From Desulfomicrobium sp. (GTDB lineage Bacteria; Desulfobacterota; Desulfovibrionia; Desulfovibrionales; Desulfomicrobiaceae): DNA of 18,423 bases. Below, piece after piece: positions 1 through 5,910 of the stretch (position 1 is its first letter; each line of letters begins with the position of its first letter). The stretch covers positions 1 through 18,423 of the forward strand of contig DPKT01000060.1 of the NCBI GenBank assembly GCA_003542385.1, in the 5' to 3' direction. The position numbers were made by a program, and so were the translations under genes. The notes below the pieces were generated by a model. That model saw only the letters and a program-made list of their open reading frames with translations. It made no database searches and was not told the DNA's origin.

Positions 1-1
1 C

Positions 2-178
2 GCGGCCCTGACCCTGCCCGCAGGCCATGTCGTGTCCGCAGCCATCATCGCTATCGCGCCCCTGGCCGGTCTGCTCTCTCTCGCCCGCCGCGAGGGCGCG
101 ATGAACGGCGATTTCCTGGGCGCGGCGATCATCGCCGGGGAAATCTGCGCACTCCTGCCTCTCGCATTCCATTTCTGA
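2..178 (+). CDS. Probable CobS (adenosylcobinamide-GDP ribazoletransferase), C-terminal fragment
   Basis: The reading frame is open from the left edge and stops with TGA at 176-178, giving about 58 residues. The visible part is hydrophobic (AIIAIAPLAGLLSL) followed by ARREGAMNGDFLGA and then IIAGEICALLPLAF. An arginine-rich turn, a T/N-G-D-x-x-G-A motif, a helix with a conserved Glu and a final hydrophobic helix is the usual C-terminus of CobS, the membrane enzyme that joins alpha-ribazole to adenosylcobinamide-GDP late in cobalamin synthesis. The T of the usual TGD is N here. Only the tail is visible, so another polytopic membrane protein is possible. No neighbouring cobalamin gene is inside the window to support the call. 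Confidence 0.5.
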   Translation, partial: AALTLPAGHVVSAAIIAIAPLAGLLSLARREGAMNGDFLGAAIIAGEICALLPLAFHF

Positions 179-251
179 GCAAAAGCCGAACTCAAAACGC
201 TGTCGAAATCCCGTGTTTTCACGTAGAATTCAGCCATAATAGCTACGCATA

Positions 252-290
252 TCAATGGATTGCCCGGTTCATTGACCCCTGTTTTTTTTT
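252..290 (+). terminator. Weak hairpin plus T9 run downstream of the cobS-like gene
   Basis: TCAATG (252-257) pairs with CATTGA (270-275), and the stem can be extended inward by G-T and A-T pairs. Six bases later there is a run of nine T (282-290). This could be an intrinsic terminator for the upstream gene, about 75 bases after its stop. The short stem and the gap before the T run make it weak. The same dyad could instead be an operator for the next gene, and a TTGACC (272-277) lies inside it. Confidence 0.35.
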
Positions 291-382
291 CGCGTAGCAG
301 CCCATGGACGCCGCGATTAAGTGCCCGCTCAAGGCATTCCCGTTTCCAGGGCCGCGCGGCGAAATCCATACAGGAGATCACA

Positions 383-1474
383 ATGGACTTTCCACAACTC
401 AAGATCGGCGATCTTGTTGCAAAAATCCCCATCATCCAGGGCGGCATGGGTGTCGGCATATCCCTTTCGGGGCTGGCCTCGGCCGTGGCCAAGGAAGGGG
501 GCATCGGCGTCATAGCCGGCGCCATGATCGGCATGGGCGAGCCGGACATCGGCTCCAACTACCGCGAGGCCAACATGCGCGCACTGGCCACCGAACTGCG
601 CAAGGCCCGCGAGAAGACCAGCGGTATTCTGGGCGTGAACATCATGGTCGCCCTGACCAACTTCGGCGACCTGGTCAAGACGTCCATCAAGGAAGGCGCG
701 GACATCATCTTCGCCGGTGCGGGGCTCCCCCTGGACCTGCCCTCCTACCTCGTGGACGGGGCCAAGACCAAGCTCGTGCCAATCATCTCCTCGGCCCGCG
801 CCGCGACCATCATCTGCAAGAAGTGGATGTCGAAGTTCGACTACCTGCCCGACGCCTTCGTGGTCGAAGGCCCCAAGGCCGGCGGCCACCTGGGCTTCAA
901 GCCCGAGCAGATCGACGACCCCGAGTTCTCCCTCGAAAAGACCGTGCCCGAAGTCGTCGAGGCGGTGAAGGAGTTCGAAAGCAAGGCCGGCCGCCCCATT
1001 CCGGTCATCGCCGCGGGAGGCGTCTGGGACGGCGCGGACATCTACAAGTTCATGCAGCTCGGCGCTTCCGGCGTGCAGATGGGCACCCGCTTCGTGGCCA
1101 CCCACGAATGCGACGCGGACATCAAGTTCAAGGAATCCTATGTGAACGCCAAGGAAGAGGACATCCAGATCATCAAGAGCCCCGTGGGCCTGCCCGGCCG
1201 CGCGGTGGACGGGCCGTTCCTGCAGGACGTGAAGGCGGGCCTCAAGAAGCCCTTCAAGTGCCCCTTCCACTGCATCAGCTCCTGCGACTTCACCAAAAGC
1301 CCGTACTGCATCGCCCTGGCTCTGGTAAACGCCAAGAAGGGCCTGCTGAAGCACGGCTTCGCCTTTGCCGGAGCCAACGCCTACCGGGTCAGCGCCATCG
1401 TCTCCGTGAAGGAACTGATCGAGTCCCTGCGTCAGGGCTACATCGAAGCCGCCGCTGCGGCCGGCGCGGCCTAG
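383..1474 (+). CDS. Nitronate monooxygenase family FMN enzyme (2-nitropropane dioxygenase-like)
   Basis: This is a 363-residue cytoplasmic FMN-dependent TIM-barrel enzyme of the nitronate monooxygenase/FabK-like family. Members oxidise alkyl nitronates such as propionate 3-nitronate or act as enoyl reductases. The N-terminus has the IPIIQGGMGVGIS flavin-binding segment. The GPKAGGHLGF motif carries the conserved His (about residue 169), and IAAGGV followed by GVQMGTRF forms the phosphate-binding region. The start at 383 is chosen because AGGAG (372-376) lies six bases upstream; an in-frame extension to about 260 has no such support and reads as non-family sequence. Residues 293-309 hold a C-x3-C-x3-C-x7-C cluster absent from classic nitronate monooxygenases (see findings). 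The gene stands alone, ending in a strong terminator. The family is clear; the substrate is not. Confidence 0.9.
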   Translation: MDFPQLKIGDLVAKIPIIQGGMGVGISLSGLASAVAKEGGIGVIAGAMIGMGEPDIGSNYREANMRALATELRKAREKTSGILGVNIMVALTNFGDLVKTSIKEGADIIFAGAGLPLDLPSYLVDGAKTKLVPIISSARAATIICKKWMSKFDYLPDAFVVEGPKAGGHLGFKPEQIDDPEFSLEKTVPEVVEAVKEFESKAGRPIPVIAAGGVWDGADIYKFMQLGASGVQMGTRFVATHECDADIKFKESYVNAKEEDIQIIKSPVGLPGRAVDGPFLQDVKAGLKKPFKCPFHCISSCDFTKSPYCIALALVNAKKGLLKHGFAFAGANAYRVSAIVSVKELIESLRQGYIEAAAAAGAA

Positions 1475-1497
1475 CCGACGCCAAGACCGACCACCGC

Positions 1498-1528
1498 AAA
1501 GCCCGGCCCGCGCCGGGCTTTCTTTTTT
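1498..1528 (+). terminator. Rho-independent terminator of the nitronate monooxygenase gene
   Basis: AAAGCCCGGC (1498-1507) pairs perfectly with GCCGGGCTTT (1512-1521) around a CCGC loop, followed by C and six T (1523-1528). It lies 24 bases after the stop codon and separates this gene from fliJ, so fliJ needs its own promoter or readthrough. Confidence 0.87.
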
Positions 1529-1544
1529 GCGCACGCTTCTTGCT
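1529..1544 (+). promoter_or_regulatory. Possible sigma-54 (-24/-12) promoter before fliJ
   Basis: GCGCACG (1529-1535), four bases, then TTGCT (1540-1544) match the sigma-54 consensus TGGCACG-N4-TTGCW in spacing, in all five bases of the -12 block and in five of seven bases of the -24 block. The mismatch removes one G of the important -24 GG pair. Sigma-54 control of flagellar genes is common in this kind of bacterium. Transcription would start near 1555, directly at the fliJ ATG, so the mRNA would be almost leaderless. The site may be chance. Confidence 0.3.
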
Positions 1545-1555
1545 TGGACCCGGCC

Positions 1556-1999
1556 ATGGCGCGCCCTTTCGTTTTCAAGCTCGAAAAAGTCCTGGAGTTC
1601 CGGACGCAGTTGGAGGACCAGGCGAAACTGGCCCTGAGCAAGGCCCTGCATGACATGCAGGAGCAGGCCGCGCGCGTCGAAAGGCTGGAAAGGGACCTGG
1701 CGGCGTGCCAGGAGGAGATGAGCCGGATCAAACAGATGACGCAGCCCGAGCTGTGGCTGTGGTCCGGTTGGCGCAACCGTCTGGAACTTGACAAAAAACA
1801 GGCGCAGGCCAAACTGGCCGTACTTGAACGGCTGGTCGAGGAACGGCGCCTCGATCTCGTGGCCAAGGCCAAGGACCGCAAACTCCTGGAGAAACTCCGG
1901 GCCAAACAGGCAGTCAGACATGGGCAGGAAGAACAGCGAAAAGAACAGAGCGCATTCGACGAAACAGCCACCCTCCGCTACGGGCGCGCGCCTTATTAG
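1556..1999 (+). CDS. fliJ: Flagellar export chaperone FliJ
   Basis: The product is a 147-residue, highly charged, almost wholly helical protein that opens with ARPFVFKLEKVLEFRTQLED, the typical FliJ start (F-x-F-x-L-x-x-V-L-x-x-R). Length matches the family (about 140-150). FliJ is the cytoplasmic coiled-coil stalk of the flagellar type III export machine; it contacts the FliI ATPase and FlhA and recycles export chaperones. The long Glu/Lys/Arg/Leu heptads from about residue 10 to 130 fit two antiparallel helices. ATG 1556 is chosen over TTG 1544 because the family begins here. No clear Shine-Dalgarno sequence precedes it, which is odd. The last 80 bases overlap the next gene in another frame. 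No fliI or fliH is in the window, so fliJ sits apart from its usual partners or next to genes beyond the edge order seen here. Confidence 0.85.
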   Translation: MARPFVFKLEKVLEFRTQLEDQAKLALSKALHDMQEQAARVERLERDLAACQEEMSRIKQMTQPELWLWSGWRNRLELDKKQAQAKLAVLERLVEERRLDLVAKAKDRKLLEKLRAKQAVRHGQEEQRKEQSAFDETATLRYGRAPY

Positions 2000-2600
2000 G
2001 CTGATCCAGGCCACGGTCGTCCTGGCCGCGGTCAAGCTGGCGGCCATCGGCATGCTGTGGATGCCGGCGTCTGAACCGGACAGCCTGCTGCTTCAGCCCG
2101 TGGCAATACGCCCGGCCATGGCCCAGGCACCGCCCGCCCCGGCCGCAGCTCCTGCGACGGCTGCGGAGAATTCGGCAAATGCCGACAGTCAGGCGGGAAA
2201 CGCGACCAACGCCGTGCCGGCGACGGACGAGGAGCGGGCCCAGGCCCTGAACGCCCGCGAACAGGCCCTGGACAGGAAGGAAGCCGAGCTGAAGGCCCTG
2301 GAGGCGGAGCTCGACGGAAAACTCGAGAACCTGCGCGCCCTGGAAGTCCGGATGCAGAAGCTCATCGACTCCGCCGGCACCATCCAGGACGAGAAGATGG
2401 CGCATCTGGTCGACGTCTACTCCAACATGAAGCCCAAGCAGGCGGCGCAGGTCCTCGAAACCCTGGAGGAGAGCATCGCCGTCAGAATCCTGGCGGGCAT
2501 GAGCGGCCGCAAGGCAGGCGAAATCCTGTCCTCGGTGCGCCCGGATCGGGCCGCCTTCCTGTCCGAGGCCCTGACCCGCCTGCAGACCGGAACCGACTGA
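1920..2600 (+). CDS. MotE-like membrane-anchored coiled-coil protein with MgtE_N-type domain
   Basis: The 226-residue product has a short basic N-terminus, one transmembrane segment (about residues 25-47), an Ala/Pro-rich linker (about 66-100), a coiled coil (about 105-150) and a C-terminal helical domain (KPKQAAQVLETLEESIAVRI and onward) resembling the MgtE intracellular N-domain. This architecture is that of the MotE group (COG3334), periplasmic motility proteins described as chaperones or partners of motor proteins; the domain also occurs in the Mg2+ channel MgtE, but the channel domain is absent here. Its place right after fliJ supports a flagellar role. The start at 1920 lies 80 bases inside fliJ and is needed to keep the membrane anchor; later ATGs would cut into it. 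The ribosome site is weak, so translational coupling to fliJ is likely. The stop is two bases before truA. Confidence 0.75.
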   Translation: MGRKNSEKNRAHSTKQPPSATGARLIRLIQATVVLAAVKLAAIGMLWMPASEPDSLLLQPVAIRPAMAQAPPAPAAAPATAAENSANADSQAGNATNAVPATDEERAQALNAREQALDRKEAELKALEAELDGKLENLRALEVRMQKLIDSAGTIQDEKMAHLVDVYSNMKPKQAAQVLETLEESIAVRILAGMSGRKAGEILSSVRPDRAAFLSEALTRLQTGTD

Positions 2601-2602
2601 CC

Positions 2603-3343
2603 ATGCCGCGCATCCGCCTGACCGTGGCCTACGTCGGCACGCGCTATCTGGGCTGGCAGATTCAGGGCCAGGGGGCGACCATCCAAGGCGTCTTGGAGGA
2701 AAAGCTGTCGCGCATCTGCGAGGAACCGGTCCGGGTGCACGGTTCAGGGCGCACGGACAGCGGCGTTCACGCCCTCGGTCAGGTGGCCCATTTCGACGCG
2801 CCCGACTCCAAGGCCCGCATCCCCTGGCAAAAGGCTCTCAACTCCATGCTCCCGGACGACATCGCCATCCTCGACGCGCGCGAGGCCGAACCCGGGTTCC
2901 ACGCCAGATTTTCGGTCCGCTCCAAGCGCTATGCCTACACCCTGTGGACCGAACCCGATTTCACCCTGCCGCAGCGTGCGCCCTTTGTCTGGCCCGTGCG
3001 GAACCTCGACCTGGAGTCCATGGACCGGGCCGCTGCGCTCCTGGCCGGAACCCACGACTTCGCCGCCTTCCAGAATGCGGGCACCGAGGTCAAGGGCACG
3101 GTGCGCACCCTGGAGCCCATCCGCCGCGAACCGGGCCAGGACCCGTGCGAATGGGTCTTCCGCTTCCAGGCCGACGGGTTCCTGAAGCAGATGGTCCGCA
3201 ACCTCATGGGGATGCTGGTCGAGGTCGGCCGCGGCGGCATGAGCCCGGAAGAGGCCCGGGCCGTCCTGGAAAGCCGCGACCGTCGCCTGGCCCCGGCCAC
3301 GGCTCCCCCGCAGGGGCTGACCCTGGAAGAGGTCATCTACTAA
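2603..3343 (+). CDS. truA: tRNA pseudouridine(38-40) synthase TruA
   Basis: This 246-residue enzyme converts uridines 38, 39 and 40 of the tRNA anticodon arm to pseudouridine. It has the TruA opening YVGTRYLGWQIQ, the catalytic motif GSGRTDSGVHALGQ with nucleophile Asp52, the central R-x-K-R-Y-x-Y segment (SVRSKRYAYTLW) and the C-terminal FLKQMVRNLMGMLVEVGRG block. Length is normal for the family. The ATG follows the MotE-like stop by two bases, so the two are almost certainly co-transcribed. A housekeeping tRNA enzyme embedded in a motility run is a matter of gene order, not of shared function as far as can be seen. Confidence 0.95.
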   Translation: MPRIRLTVAYVGTRYLGWQIQGQGATIQGVLEEKLSRICEEPVRVHGSGRTDSGVHALGQVAHFDAPDSKARIPWQKALNSMLPDDIAILDAREAEPGFHARFSVRSKRYAYTLWTEPDFTLPQRAPFVWPVRNLDLESMDRAAALLAGTHDFAAFQNAGTEVKGTVRTLEPIRREPGQDPCEWVFRFQADGFLKQMVRNLMGMLVEVGRGGMSPEEARAVLESRDRRLAPATAPPQGLTLEEVIY

Positions 3344-3407
3344 ACAAAAGCCGGGAACGGCCGAATACATTCGAAACGCCCCTGTCTGCAGCCCGAGGGA
3401 GAACGCC

Positions 3408-4250
3408 GTGGCCCTGACCGACCTGGAAAAACTTTTCGTCTACACCACCGCCAACCAGATCTGGCAGCAGGACCTGCTCATGAACGCCTACTTCCAGGGC
3501 TCGAGCGTGGGCGCCAACCTGCGCGAGATGGTCCTGGGCCGGCCGGCGGTCAAGCCCCTGACCAACCCCTACGACCAGGCCATCACCGGCCGTCTGCGCG
3601 CCGACAGCGCCACCATCCGGCAGGGTGCGCGAAACGTGACGGAGGCCGCCTCCATGGTCGGCATCGCGGCCGAGGCCGTGGGCACCATCAAAAGCACCCT
3701 GGAGCAGATGGAAAGCATCGCCCAGCAGGTCAAGGACGGCGATCTGACCTACTCCGCCTCCGTGGCCGCGGAATACGACGCCCTGCGCGACAAGATCGTC
3801 GGCGTCGTCGAGTCCACGCTCTACAACGGCATCGCCCTCCTGGACAGCGACCGCTGGGGGACGGAGCAGATCGACTCGTCCGGCAACGTGCATATCCAGT
3901 CCAACCTGAGCGGCAGCCCGCAGTACGGCGGCTTCGACGTGACCTTCCGGGCCCTGGACACGGTGCCCTGGTCCACCTCCCTTTCGGGCACGAACCTGAA
4001 CAACGCGACCACCCTGCAGACCCAGCTGGACAGGCTGTCGGGCTACATCGGCGACATGACCACCCAGGAATCGCTCTACGCGGAACGCGAAAGCGGTCTC
4101 GCCTACCAGGCCACGGCCCTCGAATCCCAGGCCGACCTGCTGGACCAGGCCGTGGAGGCCCGCCGCCAGTCGCCGACCCTGTCCCTGGAGGAAATCCTGG
4201 TGCGCCTGCTGCTGCGGGACACGGGGACGCTCATGGACGAGATTAGCTGA
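3408..4250 (+). CDS. Flagellin-like protein (D1-type helical core, no canonical termini)
   Basis: The 280-residue product starts with GTG; the purine-rich GAGGGAGAA (3395-3403) upstream supports this. Residues about 70-145 read like the N-terminal D1 helices of flagellin: alternating Ala/Ile/Leu heptads, then a QVKDGDLTYSASVAAEYDAL stretch and an LYNGIALLD turn (Tyr139-Asn-Gly), the counterpart of the flagellin T-x-F/Y-N-G-x-x-L-L motif. The second half has a Ser/Thr/Asn-rich variable part (about 150-205), then another helical coil (205-260). The N-terminus (ALTDLEKLFVYTTANQIWQQ) and C-terminus (EEILVRLLLRDTGTLMDEIS) are not those of flagellin or hook-associated protein FlgL, so assembly into a normal filament is doubtful. 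No signal peptide is seen. It may be a filament-associated or type III exported protein. Family membership is inferred from pattern alone. Confidence 0.7.
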   Translation: MALTDLEKLFVYTTANQIWQQDLLMNAYFQGSSVGANLREMVLGRPAVKPLTNPYDQAITGRLRADSATIRQGARNVTEAASMVGIAAEAVGTIKSTLEQMESIAQQVKDGDLTYSASVAAEYDALRDKIVGVVESTLYNGIALLDSDRWGTEQIDSSGNVHIQSNLSGSPQYGGFDVTFRALDTVPWSTSLSGTNLNNATTLQTQLDRLSGYIGDMTTQESLYAERESGLAYQATALESQADLLDQAVEARRQSPTLSLEEILVRLLLRDTGTLMDEIS

Positions 4251-4281
4251 CTCCGGCAGCGGACAATTTTTACGCCCTTCC

Positions 4282-4310
4282 TTGCCCCTGCCTCTCTTTG
4301 CGTCTACAGT
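4282..4310 (+). promoter_or_regulatory. Possible sigma-70 promoter for the outer-membrane protein gene
   Basis: TTGCCC (4282-4287), a 17-base spacer and TACAGT (4305-4310) match the -35/-10 consensus at four of six bases each. A start near 4317 would leave a leader of about 70 bases before ATG 4387. No terminator was seen between this and the gene upstream. Confidence 0.3.
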
Positions 4311-4386
4311 GACAGTGCAAACCGTTTTCCGGCGGGAGGCGCTGCAATTTCCCCCGCAGCGCGCACGCGCCCCGGAGGAAATGATC

Positions 4387-4989
4387 ATGTCCATCCGAAG
4401 AACCCGCACCGTGCTGACCGGCCTGTTCATCCTGGCGCTGATCGTGTGCGCGGCCCCTCCCTCTTCGGCGCAGCCGAAGGCCGTGGAGGACCTCTCCTTC
4501 AGCATCTACGGCGGGGTCATGACCGACGGCGACTGGATCGAGGCCGTCTCCGGCCAGGCAGGCCTGGAAGATTCCTTCCTCCTGGCCGGAGCCGTGGGCT
4601 GGACCTTCTACCGCCCGGCCGACCGGATGTGGTCCCTGGAACTGGAAGCCAACGTGGCCAGACATTTCGGCATCCAGGACCACTTCGAATTCAACGCCCC
4701 GGTCCTGACCGCCCGCTGGGAGCGCTTCCCGTGGGACAGCGCGCTGGACACCAGCCTGGCCTTCGGCATCGGGCCGTCCTTCGCCACGACCACGCCGGAG
4801 TACGAACGGATCAGGAAAGGAGACAGCGAGCCGGTCATGCTCTTCTGGCACATCGAGGCCGCCTTCGGACTGCCGGGCTCCCCCTGGTCCACGTTTTTCC
4901 GCCTGCACCACCGCTCGACAGGCTACGGCATGTTCGCGGACCAGGGCGGAAGCAACATCCTGAGCCTCGGCCTGCGCTACGAATTCTGA
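4387..4989 (+). CDS. Small outer-membrane beta-barrel protein, distantly PagL (acyloxyacyl hydrolase)-like
   Basis: The product has 200 residues. ATG 4387 is chosen over ATG 4381 because GGAGGA (4374-4379) sits seven bases before it and only one before the other. A signal peptide is plain: basic start, hydrophobic TVLTGLFILALIVCAA, cleavage near PSSA-Q. The mature part alternates polar and aromatic residues in short strands and ends in SLGLRYEF, a C-terminal Phe typical of barrels inserted by the Bam complex. Size and the HHRSTGYG segment (His175-x-Ser177) recall PagL lipid A 3-O-deacylase, whose active site uses His-x-Ser-Asn plus a downstream Glu. Here Asn is Thr and no Glu is seen about 12 residues on, so deacylase activity is doubtful. 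It may instead be a related structural or sensing barrel. Barrel confidence is high, enzyme confidence low. Confidence 0.7.
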   Translation: MSIRRTRTVLTGLFILALIVCAAPPSSAQPKAVEDLSFSIYGGVMTDGDWIEAVSGQAGLEDSFLLAGAVGWTFYRPADRMWSLELEANVARHFGIQDHFEFNAPVLTARWERFPWDSALDTSLAFGIGPSFATTTPEYERIRKGDSEPVMLFWHIEAAFGLPGSPWSTFFRLHHRSTGYGMFADQGGSNILSLGLRYEF

Positions 4990-5059
4990 CGCGGGCGTTC
5001 ACCGACCGGGCCGTGGATCGAAAAAGGTCCGGCCACCCGACACAACCAAAGGAGACACC

Positions 5060-5818
5060 ATGTCGAAACGCACCCTTCTTCCCGCATTTCTGGGCCTGGC
5101 GGCCATCGGCGCGATTTTGCTGCTCGGATCTGAGTCGGCCCGGGCCCAGGGCGACCTGCTGCAGAAAGGACTGGAATTGGTGAAGCCTAGTGGATCAAGT
5201 TCTTCAGCCGGGTCCCTGACCCAGGGCGAGATGGGCGACGGCCTCAAGGAGGCACTGCGGATCGGCACCGAAACCGTTGTCGCGCAACTCGGGAAAACCG
5301 ACGGCTTCAACGGCGACAAGGCCATCCACATCCCCCTGCCGGGACAGCTGGCCACGGTGCAGAAGGCCCTCAAGGCGGCCGGCTATTCGAGCCTCGTCGA
5401 CGACCTGGAACTGAAGCTCAACCGCGCCGCCGAGCAGGCCACGCCCAAGGCCAAGGCCCTCTTCGTCGACGCCATCGCGGCCATGACCATCCAGGACGCC
5501 CAGAAGATCCTGAGCGGCCCCGACGACGCGGCCACCCAGTACTTCCGCAAGTCCATGGGGCCGGGCCTGGCCACGGAGATGAAGCCCATCGTCGACGCCA
5601 CCCTGGCCGAGGCCGGCGCGGTGCAGGCCTACGACGCCATGATGGGCCAGTACAAGGCCCTGCCCTTCATGCCCGACGCCAAGGCCGACCTCACGGACTA
5701 CGTGGTGGAGAAGGGCATGGACGGCATCTTCCACTACGTGGCCAAGGAGGAAGCCGCCATCCGCACCGACCCGGCCGCGAGAACCACTGACCTGCTGAAG
5801 AAGGTCTTCGGCAAGTAG
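5060..5818 (+). CDS. DUF4197 family exported protein
   Basis: The product has 252 residues with a clear signal peptide (MSKRTLLPAFLGLAAIGAIL, cleavage near ARAQ). AAAGGAGA (5048-5055) gives a good ribosome site. The mature protein shows DUF4197 features: an early GL-x-EAL-x-x-GTE segment (GDGLKEALRIGTETVVAQLG), IHIPLPGQL, a KAGYSSLVDDLELKLNRAAE helix, AIAAMTIQDAQKILSGPDDAAT, and a C-terminal GMDGIFHYVAKEEAAIRTDP. The function of the family is unknown; it is usually periplasmic or a lipoprotein, but no lipobox is visible here. Codons at 5186-5206 (CCT AGT GGA TCA AGT TCT TCA), coding a Ser-rich linker, differ sharply from the G/C-ending codons elsewhere. It lies 70 bases after the barrel gene on the same strand and may share its promoter. 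Confidence 0.85.
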   Translation: MSKRTLLPAFLGLAAIGAILLLGSESARAQGDLLQKGLELVKPSGSSSSAGSLTQGEMGDGLKEALRIGTETVVAQLGKTDGFNGDKAIHIPLPGQLATVQKALKAAGYSSLVDDLELKLNRAAEQATPKAKALFVDAIAAMTIQDAQKILSGPDDAATQYFRKSMGPGLATEMKPIVDATLAEAGAVQAYDAMMGQYKALPFMPDAKADLTDYVVEKGMDGIFHYVAKEEAAIRTDPAARTTDLLKKVFGK

Positions 5819-5821
5819 CCG

Positions 5822-5858
5822 CAAAACGTGAGGGCGAAGCCCCCGGCCTCGCCCTCAC
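5822..5858. terminator. Shared convergent terminator hairpin
   Basis: GTGAGGGCGA (5828-5837) and TCGCCCTCAC (5849-5858) form a perfect 10-bp stem with an 11-base loop, between the DUF4197 gene and reverse-strand manB. Read on the reverse strand the stem is followed by GTTTTGC, a short T run, so it serves manB best. On the forward strand there is no T run, but the hairpin lies only nine bases past the stop. Confidence 0.6.
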
Positions 5859-5892
5859 CCGCCCCGGGCACCCTCAGGCCCATCCCGTCCAC

Positions 5893-5910
5893 TCAGTCCA
5901 TTCAGTCCAT
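5893..5910. repeat. 9-bp tandem duplication across the manB stop codon
   Basis: TCAGTCCAT occurs twice in a row (5893-5901, 5902-5910). On the reverse strand this repeats Met-Asp-stop, so manB ends with a second in-frame stop nine bases after the first. CATCCCGTCCA also occurs on both sides (5881-5891 and 5908-5918). It looks like a small slippage or duplication event. Confidence 0.8.

Noticed and set aside
329..2053. Long reverse-strand open frame opposite the nitronate monooxygenase and fliJ genes
   Set aside because: It is the mirror frame of GC-rich genes, has no family features or ribosome site, and crosses a strong terminator and two recognised genes.
4270..4911. Reverse-strand open frame opposite the outer-membrane protein gene
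   Set aside because: Composition is that of an antisense shadow, and the forward frame has a clear signal peptide and barrel C-terminus.
5009..5034. Hairpin GGCCG-T-GGATC / GGTCCGGCC between the barrel and DUF4197 genes
   Set aside because: It has a bulge and a wobble pair, and no T run on either strand, so it does not qualify as a terminator and nothing else supports a role.
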